From Brachynemurus nebulosus (lineage: Eukaryota > Arthropoda > Insecta > Neuroptera > Myrmeleontidae): a DNA stretch of 64,000 nucleotides. Location of the stretch: NCBI GenBank assembly GCA_035578155.1, contig JAPWDM010000003.1, positions 66,890,142 to 66,954,141 on the forward strand, written 5' to 3'. How positions within the stretch are numbered: the stretch's first letter is position 1; each line of letters opens with the position of its first letter. Positions 23,126 through 36,041 of this stretch are shown here, piece after piece. The notes under the pieces were generated by a model. It was not told where the DNA came from, did no database searches, and saw only the letters and a program-made list of their open reading frames with translations. Made by a program: the position numbers and the translations under genes.

Positions 23126-24479
23126 CTTGGAAGGCTATACGAAAGAGGAGCAAAACTACTGATATCTATCTCACTCGCATTCGCCTGGTCAGATCGACCC
23201 ATAGGCCAGGCGCACATGTAGAAGCCATAGAAGTTGCGTGCAGAATCGACCTGACACGAATGCCGGTTAATTTTTTCTTTTTTAGTTTAAGAAATGCGGG
23301 ACTTGCGGGACGTATTAGATTCATTGCCGGCTATTGTACCAAAAATGTCAATACGGAACAGCAACTGCTTGTGCGGAATTGTTCCGCAGAATCTGGAACG
23401 GTTGGTCGCCCAAAATATTGGTCCACATACATACATAATTGACAGTAAGTGGAATATTTGAATCCGTGGAATATTTTAAGAAATGTTTGCTATAGTTACA
23501 AATTTATTTTCTATATAAAAAATAAATAACAAAACCTTAGGAATGTACCATATAATTTTGATGTATCAAATCGAAAAGCAAATTTTTGACTATGAAAAAC
23601 ATTTAAAATAAGTGCGAATTTTTGGGGGGAAACATTTTATGGCGATTTAGAAAACAAAACTACCACGACAATACAAGACTGCCAGGTAGGTATATAAAGC
23701 AATGGGAAAGAAGACGTTCGTACTCATTAAAAAAAATCTGAGTTCAGTATCCATTTTTGTACAGTGGTGTACATGTAAAACACTACATCTGCCCGCCCGA
23801 TCTCTCTCATCCAATAATACATAACGAAATCAATTTAAAATAATAGCATAATTTATTAATTGTCATAAATGTACATACATATAGTTTTTTATTTAATTTT
23901 TACATTCATTAACTGATTAACAACAGAACAGAACAAAACAGTGCAGAGCCAAAATACAATGGAGATATTTTTTGGTTCTTTGTTTTCAACAACCATTTGC
24001 ATTTCAAATACTGTATCAATTTCTACTTTACCTACATTTCGTGTATGTTTGGCAACCACACCAACAGCAATACCAATCATAACGGGTGCAACAAAGATGG
24101 AAATATATATGGATAATGATTATTATGTGATTATTGTAATTCAGTGCGGTTAAAGATGGCGTGCGTGGTGGCACGTGCTAAATTTAAATAACAACTGAAA
24201 TAATAATAACATATTTACCACCTATAATATTATTATTATCATATTCGCTTACTTAAAATATGTATTTTCACCAAAATGAAAGTTTTTTTTTAGGTGTCTG
24301 TCATTCGGCCGACTAGCCTGTTTGTTATTGAGAAAAACCGCAAATAATATAGGTTGAAATTAGGTTAAGTGTAATTTTGGAAATCGAACATGACTAATAT
24401 AGGACATGGTTTTGTTAAAAATATGGGCGTTTTCAAGAGTTAAGTAATGTTATTTAGAGCTAAATTTTATTTTTTATTT
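23126..24479. other. No gene recognised
   Basis: 23150-23440 is less AT-rich and holds an inverted pair near GCATTCGCCTGGTCAGATCG (about 23178) and CGACCTGACACGAATGCC (about 23247), possibly a small TE end. AAGATGGCGTGCGTGGT at 24153-24169 recurs exactly at 27412-27428. Confidence 0.4.
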
Positions 24480-24960
24480 ATTTATTGCTTCCGAGACTAC
24501 TAAAGTAGCGGAAGCATTGTGATCACTTTTGAAAAATAAAAAATTTTTTCTCTTCAAAATCAAATTTTTTACGCACATTTTACGTTTTAGAGCTTCCTGA
24601 ACAATTTTGGTTTGGGCCGTCCGTCTGTCTGTCCGTCTGTGTGTCTCCAATTTTGCACCAAGTGGCGTAACTTCCGAACTATTCGATTGTTTTTAATGAA
24701 ATTTTCAAAAATTATGCAGTTTGGCTCCGCGATGGTCCCCTATGAATTTAATCAAAATCGAAGTAACGGTAGCAACGCCGCTACCATGTCATTCCAAAAT
24801 TGCACCAAGTGGCATAACTTCTGAACTACTCAATTCTTTTTTATGAAATTTTCAGAAATTATGTAGTTTGGTTCCTATATGGTCCCCTATGAATTTAATC
24901 GAAATCGGAGTAACGGTAGCTACGCCGCTACCATGAAATCCCATTAAATGTCAATATCTT
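24480..24960 (+). repeat. Interspersed repeat with a two-unit 147-bp tandem array
   Basis: After a GTCTGTCTGTCCGTCTGTG tract at about 24620, two units begin at TGCACCAAGTGGC (24654 and 24801). Each contains TTTATGAAATTTTCAAAA-like, GTCCCCTATGAATTTAATC and GTAACGGTAGCNACGCCGC. The start carries an inverted pair TGCTTCCGAGACTACT/AGTAGCGGAAGCA (about 24485-24516). The 70-codon frame is repeat-derived. Confidence 0.65.
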
Positions 24961-26679
24961 ATTTACTACTAGTCCTATCTCGGTCAAATTTTTAGGGTAT
25001 ATTGGGGGTTAGTTTCTAAAATATTTTTGCTATTATTTTATAATTTAGCCTTTAAGTCTTTTGAGTTACAACAGTTTTTTATAAACTTCAAGGCGAAAAT
25101 ATAATTTCACGGTATATAATATGTATATTTGGTAGAATACTGTTTTAAAGCCTTTTACGACTACGAGGAAGCTGTGTGCCCACCCTATTGGCAGCGTATT
25201 TTTATTTTTTTTTATATATAATATTAGTAAAACGTCTCAAAAATGTACTCCAAAATTTTCGGAATGATATTCGAAGACCTTCGCGTATGTTTCAGCTCTT
25301 GAACGTAAAAAGCGTTCGAGAACGTGAAATAGCATGTGTGGCTTTTTCGATACCTACGTATAATCTATATTCCATTATGTGCTGAAGTAATTTCGTTTTG
25401 ATTATTGCATACAGAAAATTTTAAACACATTTTTCTCGAAACAACATTTTCACAATTGGCTGGCGTTTTCATTCAAAAACTACTCGACCGATTTTTTTGA
25501 AATTTATACCAAATATACTTTATCTTACTATCTTCTATGTGAACGAAACTTATATATCAATATCCGTGCAAAAAATATTTTCTTCATGCAAAAATTTCAT
25601 AAAACTATTTTTTTTAAACTGGTAAAAATTGTTCAAATTTTTCCTTTTTTTTTGATATTTGGGATATAAACACTAGCTATTTGGAAACTTGTCGCCGTTT
25701 TTTATTGAAAAGAAAAATATATAAATACCTACTAAACCTCAAAAATTTTGATCAATATTTTCCTTGTTAAAAAAATTCCCGAAACGGTCTTCATTTTCGC
25801 CTGTTTAAAAGTAATTCTTCCCGTAAGTTATTATTGACTCTAGACTAAAACCAAATCACACTAGAACGATCCAAACAGAAGTCCAAATAAAATATTTATT
25901 ATATAAAATTTCAAATTTGCAAAATGGAAGCCGTGACAAAAAAATTGAATATGCCAATCAATAATATAAAAAAAAAAAAAAAAATTAGAGGTTATTTATA
26001 ACGACGTGTAGGACATTTAACAATTTTTTATTTCTTTTTTGTTGTTGTTACTTTTCGCCAGCGTAAATTACCGCTGAAGGTAATTTCATTTAAACTTAAT
26101 TAATGTAAATTTATTTTAAATTTACATAACAAAGGAACATTTTTCTTTTCATATTCGAGATGCCTGAACTGAACAACACTATAGATATAAATAAATATGT
26201 TAAACTTTTAAAGGACAAATCTAAAAGTGTCAATTTTAATAAATTGTCCAATTAGTGGTTTTTTTTTCGCATTGTATTTGATACATTATTATTACACGTA
26301 CACATTGTAAAGTTAACCATCAGACATTCGCCCGGTACTTATTTCAATTTTCACAATAAACTTCACCAAAAAGTTATGTGATTGCCGAGCAATTATACTT
26401 TTTGTGTGCTCGTATCTACTATGTTCGATATTTAACTTTACAATCAGTATACAATTATTTAAGTAGTGCTTAGTTGTATCGATAAACACGAATCAGGAAA
26501 ATACATGCGCGCGAGTATAATTTTAAGTCAAGGCGACTTTATTTAAACAATAATGGCCGCAGTTACATTACATTACGTACTTATATTTATTTTAGTAAGA
26601 GTTTGACAAAAAAAAAAACTTGTTCCGTTTCTCTAAATATTACAGTGAAACTTCTCATACATACATCCTTGTGCCACTC
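24961..26679. other. No gene; repeat-like fragment at 25.4-25.8 kb
   Basis: Around 25450-25560 the sequence AAACTACTCGACCGATTTTT followed by GAAATTTATACC resembles the motif in the Helitrons and other repeats here. A 69-codon frame at 25176 is not recognisable. The remainder is AT-rich. Confidence 0.45.
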
Positions 26680-27394
26680 ACAAGTAAAAGGCAAGAAGTC
26701 GAAAATTTAAAAAAATCTGAAACTTTGTCAGTATATAGAGGGTGGCTACCTAATAACATAAAAAATATCAGTTGCTGCTAAAAAACGTTTTTAAGGAGTG
26801 AAACATCCCCTCAAAATTCGAACTCAAAAATTTAAAAATCGATGAAATTTTGTTTATTACCTTAAAAAGTTCTAGTAACAAATATAACATTATTTTTTGC
26901 ATCCACAAATTTTCAAGGTTCAAAAATGTTATATTTATTACTAGAGCTCTATAATTATAGTATAAGTATATAAACAACATATCATAAATTTATAAATTTA
27001 AGTACACACATGAAGGAGTGGTTTCAACCCCTAAAAATTTGTAGATGCAAAAAATAATGTTATGTTTATTATTAGAGCACTCTATAGTATATATAAACAA
27101 AATATCATCAATTTTTAATTTTTCAAGTACACAGTTGAGGGGTGTTTTCAACCCTTAAAAATGTGTAAATGCAAAAAATAATGTTATATTTGTTACTAGA
27201 ACTTTTTAAAGTACCTATAAACAAAATTTCATCGATTTTTAAATTTTTGAGTTCCAACTTTGAGGTGATGTTTCACCCCTTAAAAACGTTTTTTAGCAGC
27301 AACTGATATTTTTTATGTTATTAGGTAGCCACCCTCTATATACTGACAAAGTTTCAGATTTTTTTAAATTTTCGACTTCTTGCCCTTTTCTTGT
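26680..27394. mobile_element. Long-TIR element with internal tandem units
   Basis: About 150-bp terminal inverted repeats start ACAAGTAAAAGGCAAGAAGT and finish as the reverse complement, including a TAGAGGGTGGCTACCTAATA segment in each arm. Between them, units of about 130 bp repeat (GGGGTGTTTTCAACCC-like, TGCAAAAAATAATGTTAT, ACTAGAGC). The minus frame of 70 codons lies in the array. The superfamily is unknown and the target duplication unclear. Confidence 0.8.
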
Positions 27395-28525
27395 CAGTCA
27401 GGTTACCCCTGAAGATGGCGTGCGTGGTCCCTGAAGTCAATTTAAAAATAATGCAAAAAATGTATTTTTAATTTTTTTTTTTTAAATTATTGTTAAAAAT
27501 AAATATGAAAATGAGGACGCAGGCATTAATCTGTGATAGATTTATTATTTAATAATAATAATCGAACTGGGAGTATTAATAAAATCATTATTGCCAATCG
27601 CTGCGGCTACCAAATGAAAAAAAAAAGATTATTTTTGAGTATAAAGTCAACAACAAAAATTTTTTCAACATGTAAATCTTATCTTTTTTGTAAACGTTTC
27701 TTCAAAAAACATATGTTACCAATTATCGCATATACTGACCGCTTCAAAAATTAATCGGTAGTTTGTGAACAAAATAAAACAGTTTATCTATATCGATCAA
27801 AGCCAACGAGAGAAGATAAGCCGTGACAAATTTAACAGCTTAATGTTTTCTTACGGTGTTCACTTCCGGTACTTGTCGTAGCCCCAAAGTTTTGGACGTG
27901 ACTACCACGGCTACTAACAATAATCATTATGGATTTGATACTGAAAATTTTTGAAAATGATAGTATTTCAGTGAAAAAAAATTTGTTAATCGTAATAAAA
28001 AAATTACGATTAAACATGAAACTTTTTTTATCGAAACTGCTGTGCATATATTTGAACTATTAGTAAAATATTTATTCTCCTTGGCACATAATTTTGTCTC
28101 TAATCAATTGCAAACACAACATCGCCCAAAATAGGGGAAATACCCAACAAAAATATGAATAGTTTTTTTTTTTTTTGTTTTTTTTGATAAATACAGTTTA
28201 GGTACAATTTTGTTTTACATACACCAAAAAAAGAAAGGAAATCAAAGAGTGAGTTTCCTTTTTGTAAATACTTTACAAAATTTACAAAATAATAAAATGA
28301 ATTTGTTTATAATGAATTTTGTTATTGTTCTAATGACACACTTGCTAAAATGTTGCTAAAATAAATAAACCAACCCATTCATTACCACCATTTTGTTTCA
28401 TTTTAAACAAATTAAAATTTCATTATTTATTTGGAAAACGTTATTAAACAATTTCAATTACTTCATCATCGTTTATGTTTAAATTATTTAATTTGTAAAA
28501 AAAAAATATATGACCAGTTTAGTAG
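27395..28525. other. No gene recognised
   Basis: AT-rich; the 71- and 73-codon frames are F/K/N/S-biased and featureless. Confidence 0.5.
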
Positions 28526-28685
28526 GCCTTGTTTACACGGGCATAATACTAATCGTTAGTAATCGCTACAAACAGGTAGAAAATTACGTTAAAATACCGG
28601 ATCGATGTGTTTAAACGCGATTTTCTGGGCGCATGTTTGTAGTAACTAGTAATGATTAGTATCAAGCTCGTGTAAACAAGAGCTT
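28526..28685. mobile_element. Small MITE (CTTGTTTACACGGGC ends), copy 2
   Basis: Ends GGCCTTGTTTACACGGGC and its inverse (GCTCGTGTAAACAAGAGCT). Internal AATACTAATCGTTAGTAATCGC and ATTACGTTAAAATAC match copy 1 at 11113-11289. Confidence 0.75.
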
Positions 28686-28730
28686 ACAAAAATCTGTATT
28701 TCTTTTTTTTCGCACTGATATATATTAGTC

Positions 28731-29182
28731 CAGTCAAGTAAGGCCTGAAATGGCAATTTTTCAACCTCGGTCAAACTTGGCTGAACTATTCCTAGGCATA
28801 CTAGATTTGACTAGGGATAGTTTTAAGGGGGTTGCGAACCCAGCGCCAGAGTGAAAAAGGGGTGAAATTGCTCCAAAAGCCATTTTTTCACATTTTTCGC
28901 GTAAACTATTTATTATAGAGTCATGTTTCAAATAAAAGTTCTAGGGAATGTTAAGATCTACAACTTTTATACGTAACAATTTTTTGCATCTATTGCAGTT
29001 TACGCGAAAATGTGAAAAAATGGCATTTGGAGCAATTTCGCCCCTTTTTCACCCTGACGCTGGGTTCGCAACCCCCTTAAAACTATCCCTAGTCAAATCT
29101 AGTATGCCTAGGAATATTTCAGCCAAGTTTGACCGAGGTTGAAAAATTCCCATTTCAGGCCTTACTCGACTGGACTAATATA
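28731..29182. mobile_element. Foldback MITE with about 195-bp arms
   Basis: An almost perfect inverted repeat. The arms begin TATATTAGTCCAGTC and include GGCCTGAAATGG, TCAACCTCGGTCAAACTTGG, CTAGGGATAGTTTTAAGGGG and CGCGTAAACT. Only about 70 bp separates the arms. A transcript would form a long hairpin. The plus frame of 64 codons is inside an arm and is spurious. Confidence 0.85.
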
Positions 29183-29726
29183 ATAAAATTAATATTCAAA
29201 AATAAAAAAATTAGATATCACATTAAATTACATTGTGAATTGAACCTCATAATTCAAAACACTAATTTAAATAACCTTTGTTTTGACACATCAAAAAAAA
29301 AAATATGTCTTAATTAAAAATGATAAATTTCTTCGATCGACTTAAGTCAGTCCACTCAGTATTATTATTATAATGACTTAAGTCATAATCCATTTACATT
29401 TCTTTTGATGTTTTAAATAATCCAGTGGTGAAACTTAAGTATCCATCGTTTGATAAATAATCATACGAGAAAATTAAAATGTGATTAATTAAATAGAGTA
29501 TTTAATTACAAAATTATGTTAATTAATTGATGTCATTGTATCATTATCTGTATAACATATCAATACTCAAAGGTTTTTAGTGTTCAGCACCAGAATTAGC
29601 AAATAATGTATACGAAAGCATACAACAGTTTTTGTTGGGGCCAACTAAAGAACTTTGGCGTGAACCGCCAATAAAATTGGTCTACTCCGCGCTTCCACTT
29701 ATTTTAAAAATAACAGTTACGACTTT
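29183..29726. other. No gene recognised
   Basis: AT-rich. A TGACTTAAGTCA palindrome occurs near 29374. Confidence 0.5.
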
Positions 29727-29935
29727 TTTTAACCGACTTCAAAAACGAGGAGGTTCTTAATTCAACCCGTATGTTTTTTGTTTTGTTTTTTTTTTTGTGT
29801 GTATGTACACCGATTTCTCCTACATTTATGGTCGAATTTACGCCATTGGTTAGTAGATAAAGTTCTCCAGGTGGCCCCATAAAAATTTTATTGACATTGG
29901 TTGAGTAATTTTTCAACCATCTTCAATAATATGAA
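29727..29935 (+). repeat. AACCGACTTCAAAAA-type repeat fragment
   Basis: Starts TTTTTTTAACCGACTTCAAA, then GAGGAGGTTCTTAATTCAAC and a T-rich tract, then GTACACCGATTTCTCCTACA. This sentence-like order is a widespread arthropod interspersed repeat (often placed in LINE 3' regions). The class is not decided here. Confidence 0.5.
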
Positions 29936-30119
29936 TAATTTTAAAAATTTAAAAACTATAGTAACATAGTTTTTAATTTATGTTGATTCAACTATCCTAA
30001 AAATAATTTTCTAACAATTATACGCTATTCCACGAAAACATATGAAATTTGGAATATTTATTCTTTTAAGCAATTATCACTATAAAGACTGGTAAGCATT
30101 GTCACTAAAAAGTATGAAA

Positions 30120-30505
30120 TAAAAGCTTTTTTAAAAAACCGACTTCAAAAAGTAAAAATACCCCTATCGCAGCATCCTGCATAACATAGCGAATTTCCGT
30201 CTATAAAAATTAGTTTTTCTCGGAAACTGGTTGACATAGAAAAAAAGTGTAAACACCTTTTTTATGTAATTTTTTCTTCTCTTTTAAATGGTGTAAAAAC
30301 ATTTCGCAAAAATTTTTTGAATAAGTGGAAATTTTGGCAAAAAATTAATTTTTTGCAAGAACAAAAACCATGTTCGTGGCATCCGACGTGTCTGGCTGAC
30401 GAACTCATCCAAGGGTTTGAGACTTCCAATGTTCTCACCAAGTTTCGTAAAAATTGGATACTTCGTTCGAGAGTTATCGCGCGGACACACAGACACAGAC
30501 ACACT

Positions 30506-30597
<92 letters not shown>

Positions 30598-30865
30598 ATA
30601 TTATTTTCGGTTTCTAGGGAGCTCAAAACAAATTTCTGCCCTAGTCCCGGGCTCAGGTCGCATAATGACAGTGGCTGTAATAGCTTAATTCCATTCTGGA
30701 AATTCGCTAAAATAATATAATAGACGTATTTTAAAATCAAGCGGGGCGTACTATAAAAAAAAATGTAGATCTTTAAGAATTCGTGAATTTTGTAAGCACA
30801 TCCGATCGTAATTTTTCATAGACGCCCCCGCTTGATTTCAAGTCGGTTTTGTAAAAAAGCTTTTA
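30120..30865. mobile_element. TIR element carrying family P copy 2 and a (TA)n tract
   Basis: Terminal inverted repeats TAAAAGCTTTTTTA followed by MAAAACCGACTT at both ends. Inside is the complete family P order (AATACCCCTATCGC, CATAACATAGCGAATTTCC, CTCGGAAACTGGTTGACATA, and so on). This copy therefore suggests family P is the body of a TIR element whose ends have been lost in other copies. Frames of 66-80 codons, including IYIY runs, are repeat translations. Confidence 0.75.
30505..30593. repeat. (TA)n microsatellite inside family P
   Basis: About 89 bp of TA with one AATAT interruption, between GCGCGGACACACAGACACAG and AGTGAATATTATTTTCGG. Confidence 0.95.
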
Positions 30866-31573
30866 TTGACAATTTACAAAATGATAGCTACTTTATTTTG
30901 TAACCATTCTGTATATTATACAGCATTATTAGGTGATGTTTCTGGAGTTATACAAAAATAAACTACACACAAAATGTATTTGTATTATAATTATATTCGC
31001 CATTAACATTATCTAGGTCGCTAACATCGATGCTTGGTTTATTTTTTCGCTGACTGATAAAAAAATGAATACTGTGTAAAAAAAAAAATACAACAATTAC
31101 TCGCGAAAACAAAAAAAAAATCTGTTACAATTTTTTTGACCTCTATTCAAAGAATAATACATAAATATTTTGAAAAACAGTGTACACACTACATAATATT
31201 TAAATCGATAATCAACATGAAAAGTTAGGATTTAAAAGGTTTCCATAATTCCGTCTTGAGTCTAAATTAAAGTTTATGATGTTTTAAAAATATCCACAGA
31301 TAGACCCCCTTGATAAAACACAGTGACGGCATTCACAAAACATACATATGTACATAATTTCATTTTTACGATCGAATATTACAATAAACCTTGAAACTTA
31401 AACATATAAATTTATTTTTAACGCACAAATACAGTACTTTCAATATATTCAGCTGTTATGTAACTTGTCAGCGTACCACAAAGAACATGTTCCAGAAGAG
31501 TCACTTGCTCTGTGCGGTCCACTGTTCTAGCTAGTGTGCTCTAGAAGAGTCACTCGCTTGCGCTAGCACATAA
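30866..31573. other. No gene recognised
   Basis: AT-rich. At 31480-31560 two near-copies of AGAAGAGTCACTYGCT occur about 60 bp apart; significance unknown. Confidence 0.45.
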
Positions 31574-31581
31574 TAAAAGAG

Positions 31582-32822
31582 TAGTGATGTCGAATAATTA
31601 ATTGATTAATCGGTTTAGTCGACTAACTTTGTTTACATTTAGTCATTTTTAGTCGACTATTTTACCTCTGACCAATTGACTAAAATGATTCGATAAAACG
31701 ATTAATTTATTAATTTTTCTGTATTATTTACTGGATTTCAAAAAATGAAAACTAAAAAATTATCTATTTGTATAATTTTTCTCTTTTATATTGTGATTAA
31801 AACATTGTGACATGCCATATTTTTCTTTTTGTTAAAAAATTTATTAAAAGTCAGTAATTAAATTCAAAAGAAAATATACACGGAGAGAAAAATCCTATAA
31901 TTTTTGTAGAGAAAATTTCAGAAAAATTACCATGCTCCCCTATAATCCGTGCGCGATCGACGACCAAAATAAAAAATATGTGCTAGCATGGTAAAATTTA
32001 ATGTGGTGCTAACACAACTTTTATCACACTCTTATGCATGTATATTATAGTTTAATTCTTGTTGTCGTACTCTTTCATTTGCGCATCTGACTCGCGACCT
32101 TATATTGGTTGCACTGTACCTGTAAAAACATGTATACAAAAATGATTGCCAACAATATATTCTAATACATATACTAAAGATAGGTAAATAACAAAAAGAT
32201 GAATTAAACGATGACATCAGCCTAAGAGAGTGTAAAAGCAACTGACTACTAGCTGCATCAAGGTGCTTGGTGCGAGCTGTCTGACAAAGTTTCTTCCACA
32301 GTCCACACCTATGGTTCGCATGTGACTCGCTGATTGAGGTACATTTCATTATAGCGTTCCCAACACAACCAACCTTCTTTCTGTTTTTTTTCTTTCTATT
32401 ATTAGCATGTTAGCATGGTAATTTTTTTAATAAACACATTTAAAAATTATTTTTTTGTCGGTAATGGAACTTTTTACTGTGCTGTTTTACAAATTTTACG
32501 GAGATAATATTACGAAAAGAACATTCCATCCTTTAAATTTTTTATGATTAATTATAATCTTTATATTTTTACCTTACAGAATTTAATATGTTCGCCTTTT
32601 ACACGTCGATTGTAGTGCTGAGCACAGTAATTTTTATAGGAATTTTCTCTCCGTGTAGTTTTTGAAAGAGTCACATAGGTTCACCTATTCATGAACTCGA
32701 CTAAAAATTTAGTCGATTAGTCGACTACTGTCTGCTCGATATTTTCGACTAATAACTAATTTTGTCTGAAAAACAACTTTAGTCGATTAATCGACTAAAT
32801 GCTCCTCGGCTCGACATCACTA
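31582..32822. mobile_element. hAT element with TAGTGATGTCGA ends and intact target duplication
   Basis: Terminal inverted repeat TAGTGATGTCGA / TCGACATCACTA, flanked by an identical 8-bp duplication TAAAAGAG at 31574-31581 and 32823-32830. Subterminal AGTCGATTAATCGACT motifs recur near both ends. It is interrupted by a second element at 31879-32655, so the original element was about 460 bp and non-autonomous. Confidence 0.92.
31879..32655. mobile_element. Nested TA-flanked element with CACGGAGAGAAAA ends
   Basis: Terminal inverted repeat CACGGAGAGAAAAWTCCTATA, with TA on both sides (31877-31878 and 32656-32657), as expected of Tc1/mariner-related or similar TA-inserting MITEs. The interior is less AT-rich (32030-32350) and has a 105-codon minus-strand frame with no recognised domain. 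I do not call it a gene. Confidence 0.85.
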
Positions 32823-33256
32823 TAAAAGAGTCACCCACGACGCCACAATATATTGTGCAGATTCGGAGTTTCCAAAATCTAGCTCGCGATGTTTGATCGC
32901 TTGCAATCTAGTGTTCAGGAAATATAATTTAATTCCGGTATGTGAATTTTACTGTTCTCTACATATACAATTCTAATTTTGCCAAAAATGGGAAAAAAAC
33001 AGTATCGAAAAACAATGAGCAGTTTCAAATTTTATGTGCCTAATATCAAAATTACGGTAATTGGAGCTTTTAAAAATTTGGTATACGTAATGACGTCATA
33101 AAGTTGAATTAAAAAAAAAAATTAACAGCTATAAAAATGATATGAATCCAATCTGTTGGTGAAATATGCGTAATTTGAGTGCTAAATTTTTCATTTTTCT
33201 GTAAAGTTAGGATGGATCAACTAAAAGTTGATCCGCCCTCGACCGATCCATCGAAA
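32823..33256. other. No gene recognised
   Basis: AT-rich spacer between two TE insertions. Confidence 0.5.
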
Positions 33257-33947
33257 TTAAGGGGGTATTCTAGTTTAGAAATTCGAAAAAATCGATTTTT
33301 CTTCATATTTTCAAAGTTCAGACCTTTAAGAATAAACCTCTAAAAGGATTTACGGAAATTCGAATTATTTTTCTCCCTGTGTACTGTGTATCTTTTCAGT
33401 GTTAAATTCGAATTTTTAATATAAATTACTCGAAACTCCTTTTTCGATACGGTTAACATGATATCGCAAGTTCTAATGCACCAATTTACTTGCAATTTGG
33501 TACAAACCTTCTTAATATTATCAAAATTGGTTCGACGCAAGACTTTTTAGAATTTTTCTTTTTACTATTTTTAAAAAATTTCCAAAGTTGAAAAAAGCAG
33601 GCGAAAAAATGATTTTTTTTAAATGGGCGCTATTTTGTGAAAAAAATTATTTTATTAAATCGGCTACGTCCAATTAATTCTACATCCTTGTTATGTTTCA
33701 GATCAACAGGAGGGTTGGAATGAAGTCAACCAGGAGACACCTTTTTTTGAATCCCCACTTTGCCGGCCTGTGCCGATTTCAGTTTTGTATCTTTTTTTAA
33801 AATTTTTATACATTTTTATACTTTTTAAATATCAATAAAAAACTGTTAAAAAAATGGATACTAAAAATATTTATTTATTTATTTATTTTTTATTACGACC
33901 GTAAAATCACCGCAAAATCGAGCCTCTAGACTAGAATACCCCCTTAA
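33257..33947. mobile_element. TTAA-flanked element with GGGGGTATTCTAG ends, copy 1
   Basis: TTAA, then GGGGGTATTCTAGTYTAGA, with the reverse complement CTAGAATACCCCC then TTAA at 33944-33947. Insertion at TTAA is typical of piggyBac-like elements, but GGGGG ends are not the usual CCY, so the class is tentative. The interior includes CAACAGGAGGGTTGGAAT. No transposase frame was seen. Confidence 0.8.
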
Positions 33948-34748
33948 CGGGCTAAAAAAAACGCTTAAGTTTAAATAAACAAACGCATTTTGGGAACCGC
34001 ACAAAATTTTGGGAACCGCTGGTATAGATGTATCATTTCATTGTTTTTAAAGAGCAATTTTAATTTCTTAAACTTGTTAATTTTGCCGCCTACATTAATG
34101 TACACTTCGAACGTATACATATAAACACTAATGTATAATTTTTTTTTTTTTTTTTTTGAAGGAAGTATTGTGTTTGTAATAATTAAATGAATTAAGGACA
34201 ACAATTAAAATATTAATGTTATATTATTAATTGTACATTAAATATGGCTTTTTATGTGTTTTTAGTTAAATTTACATCATTTTAATAATGACTGTTTTAT
34301 GACTAACACAAAAACAACAAGAATAATGGATTCTTAAAATTCTTATAAACGAAAACACAAAATATTAAAACTGACCTATATTTGAATTTTGACGGATTAA
34401 TAAGAACTGCAAGCCCTTAAGAGGTTCTGTATACAATAAAATTTAGGTATGCGTGAAACTGCGATGTCTCTGAAATAAAATGTCCTTAACGTTTTTTTTT
34501 TTTAAAAAAAGGAAGAATTTGATTATACAATTTAACGTACCAGATCGAACTAAGTGGCTAAGGTTACACAGTTGAGCACATAATATTGTAAACGACCTTG
34601 TTATTTACTAAACAAATTGATTATTTAATAGTTCATAATTGATGAATCGACTGTATTGTTATTAAATCAGAATTGAAAAAAAAAAACCTTCAATAAATAA
34701 AATTACAGAAATAAGAAAACTCCTCTGCAAAAATTTTTTTTTATAATA
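33948..34748. other. No gene recognised
   Basis: AT-rich with T/A homopolymers; the 77-codon minus frame is noise. Confidence 0.5.
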
Positions 34749-35391
34749 CACCAATACCTCGCTTTGCGTCGTTTCGTTTTGCGTTTTTTCGAAGTTGCGT
34801 CGCTGCTGAATTAGTACTAATTTTCACTGTGCATCGTTCGATTTTTGAAGTTGCGTTGTTTTGGGTTCGAGTTTTTAATTTTTATTTTCGAAATTTTTTC
34901 GAATTTTCTTTTTTTTTCTAAAAGATGGCACGTATTTGTTGTAATATGGTGGATATGTATCTATTGATGTTGTAATAAAGATTGATAATAGATGGCAACT
35001 ACTTTGAGCGTTTTGGTATAAAACTAAAATAAATGTGTATTACGAACCTGAAAGGAAAGACGGCTCCCAGAGGATTGTGTAGATCGCTAACAAACAGTCA
35101 CCTTTTAAAATTTTTATTTTGTTTTGATAAATTAATTGATTATTCTATTTTGTTTTAATTCAATTTGTTTTTTTTTTTGTTTTTTGTATGTATGTAATAA
35201 AATTTTATATTATTTTTGTTTCTTAAATGTTTGTTTAATTTTCTTTTAAAAAAGTAGTATTTTCGTAACCCCGAAATTTATCTTCGATCTTTACATGGTT
35301 TGCTATAGAAAATCATAATTCACTTTGCGTCGTTTCAATTCGCGTCGTGTTTATTTGGAACGTAACCACGACGCAAATTGAGGTATTGGTG
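34749..35391. mobile_element. pogo/Tigger-like MITE
   Basis: Ends CACCAATACCTCGCTTTGCG and the inverse (CGCAAATTGAGGTATTGGTG), with TA on both sides (34747-34748, 35392-35393). The ATACCTCG-TTTGCG style resembles Tigger/pogo termini. The TTTGCGTCGTTT motif repeats subterminally. No transposase frame remains. Confidence 0.8.
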
Positions 35392-36041
35392 TACGTTAAA
35401 TATTAATTATTATTAAAGTTTTTTTTTTCCGGAAAAATATGTCACGGACGTTACTTGAGTGCAGGGGACACTAGATTAGGTGTTATTATAATCACCTTAT
35501 ATCAATCGATGTTTCGTACAGGATGATTCAAACTTGTTCGGACAATTTTCAACAATTTATTATTTTTGGGATGGCTATACATTCATTTGGATTCGTGTAA
35601 ATCAACTTTTTGAAAATATCACTTACAACTCACTTATAGTTTGATTGTGATTTTTCAGGGTCAGAATTTATTATTACTTAATTGATGATTAAAACTCATA
35701 ATTATCCATACGAAAAAAAAATGCATTTTTACAGTAGTGTCCATAAAAAAAGGTAACATATCGATAGTATGCAAGCTGTATTATGTCATCAATGATAACC
35801 TGTTTTTGTCCGCAATTTTTTTGTGTGATTCTTTTATACAGTTTTCAAAAAATTCCCACCATCAAAGTGCATAGTGTGAATAGAAAGTAAAACAAAGTAA
35901 AAAATTTAAATTTCAATTTTCAATAAAATTAATTGCTGACTATTTTTAACTCATTTTATCATCACGGTACAATAAAATATATACTCTTTTCAAAAAGTTT
36001 TAAAACATAAAAAATTGATTTTTTGAAAAATTAGCTACAAT
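35392..36041. other. No gene recognised
   Basis: AT-rich. CAGTAGTGTCCATAAAAAAA near 35733 looks like one Tc1-type end, but no partner end was found. Confidence 0.4.

Noticed and set aside
22921..23442. Longest open frame (173 codons, plus)
   Set aside because: It begins inside the hAT-like MITE at 22549-23125 and runs past its end. No domain is recognisable and the first half simply translates ATCGATTTT repeats.
32032..32349. 105-codon minus-strand frame
   Set aside because: Lies inside the nested CACGGAGAGAAAA element. The balanced composition kept it under consideration, but no motif or splice context supports it.
35733..35760. Tc1/mariner element starting CAGTAGTGTCCATAAAA
   Set aside because: Only one end-like sequence; no inverted partner within a plausible distance.
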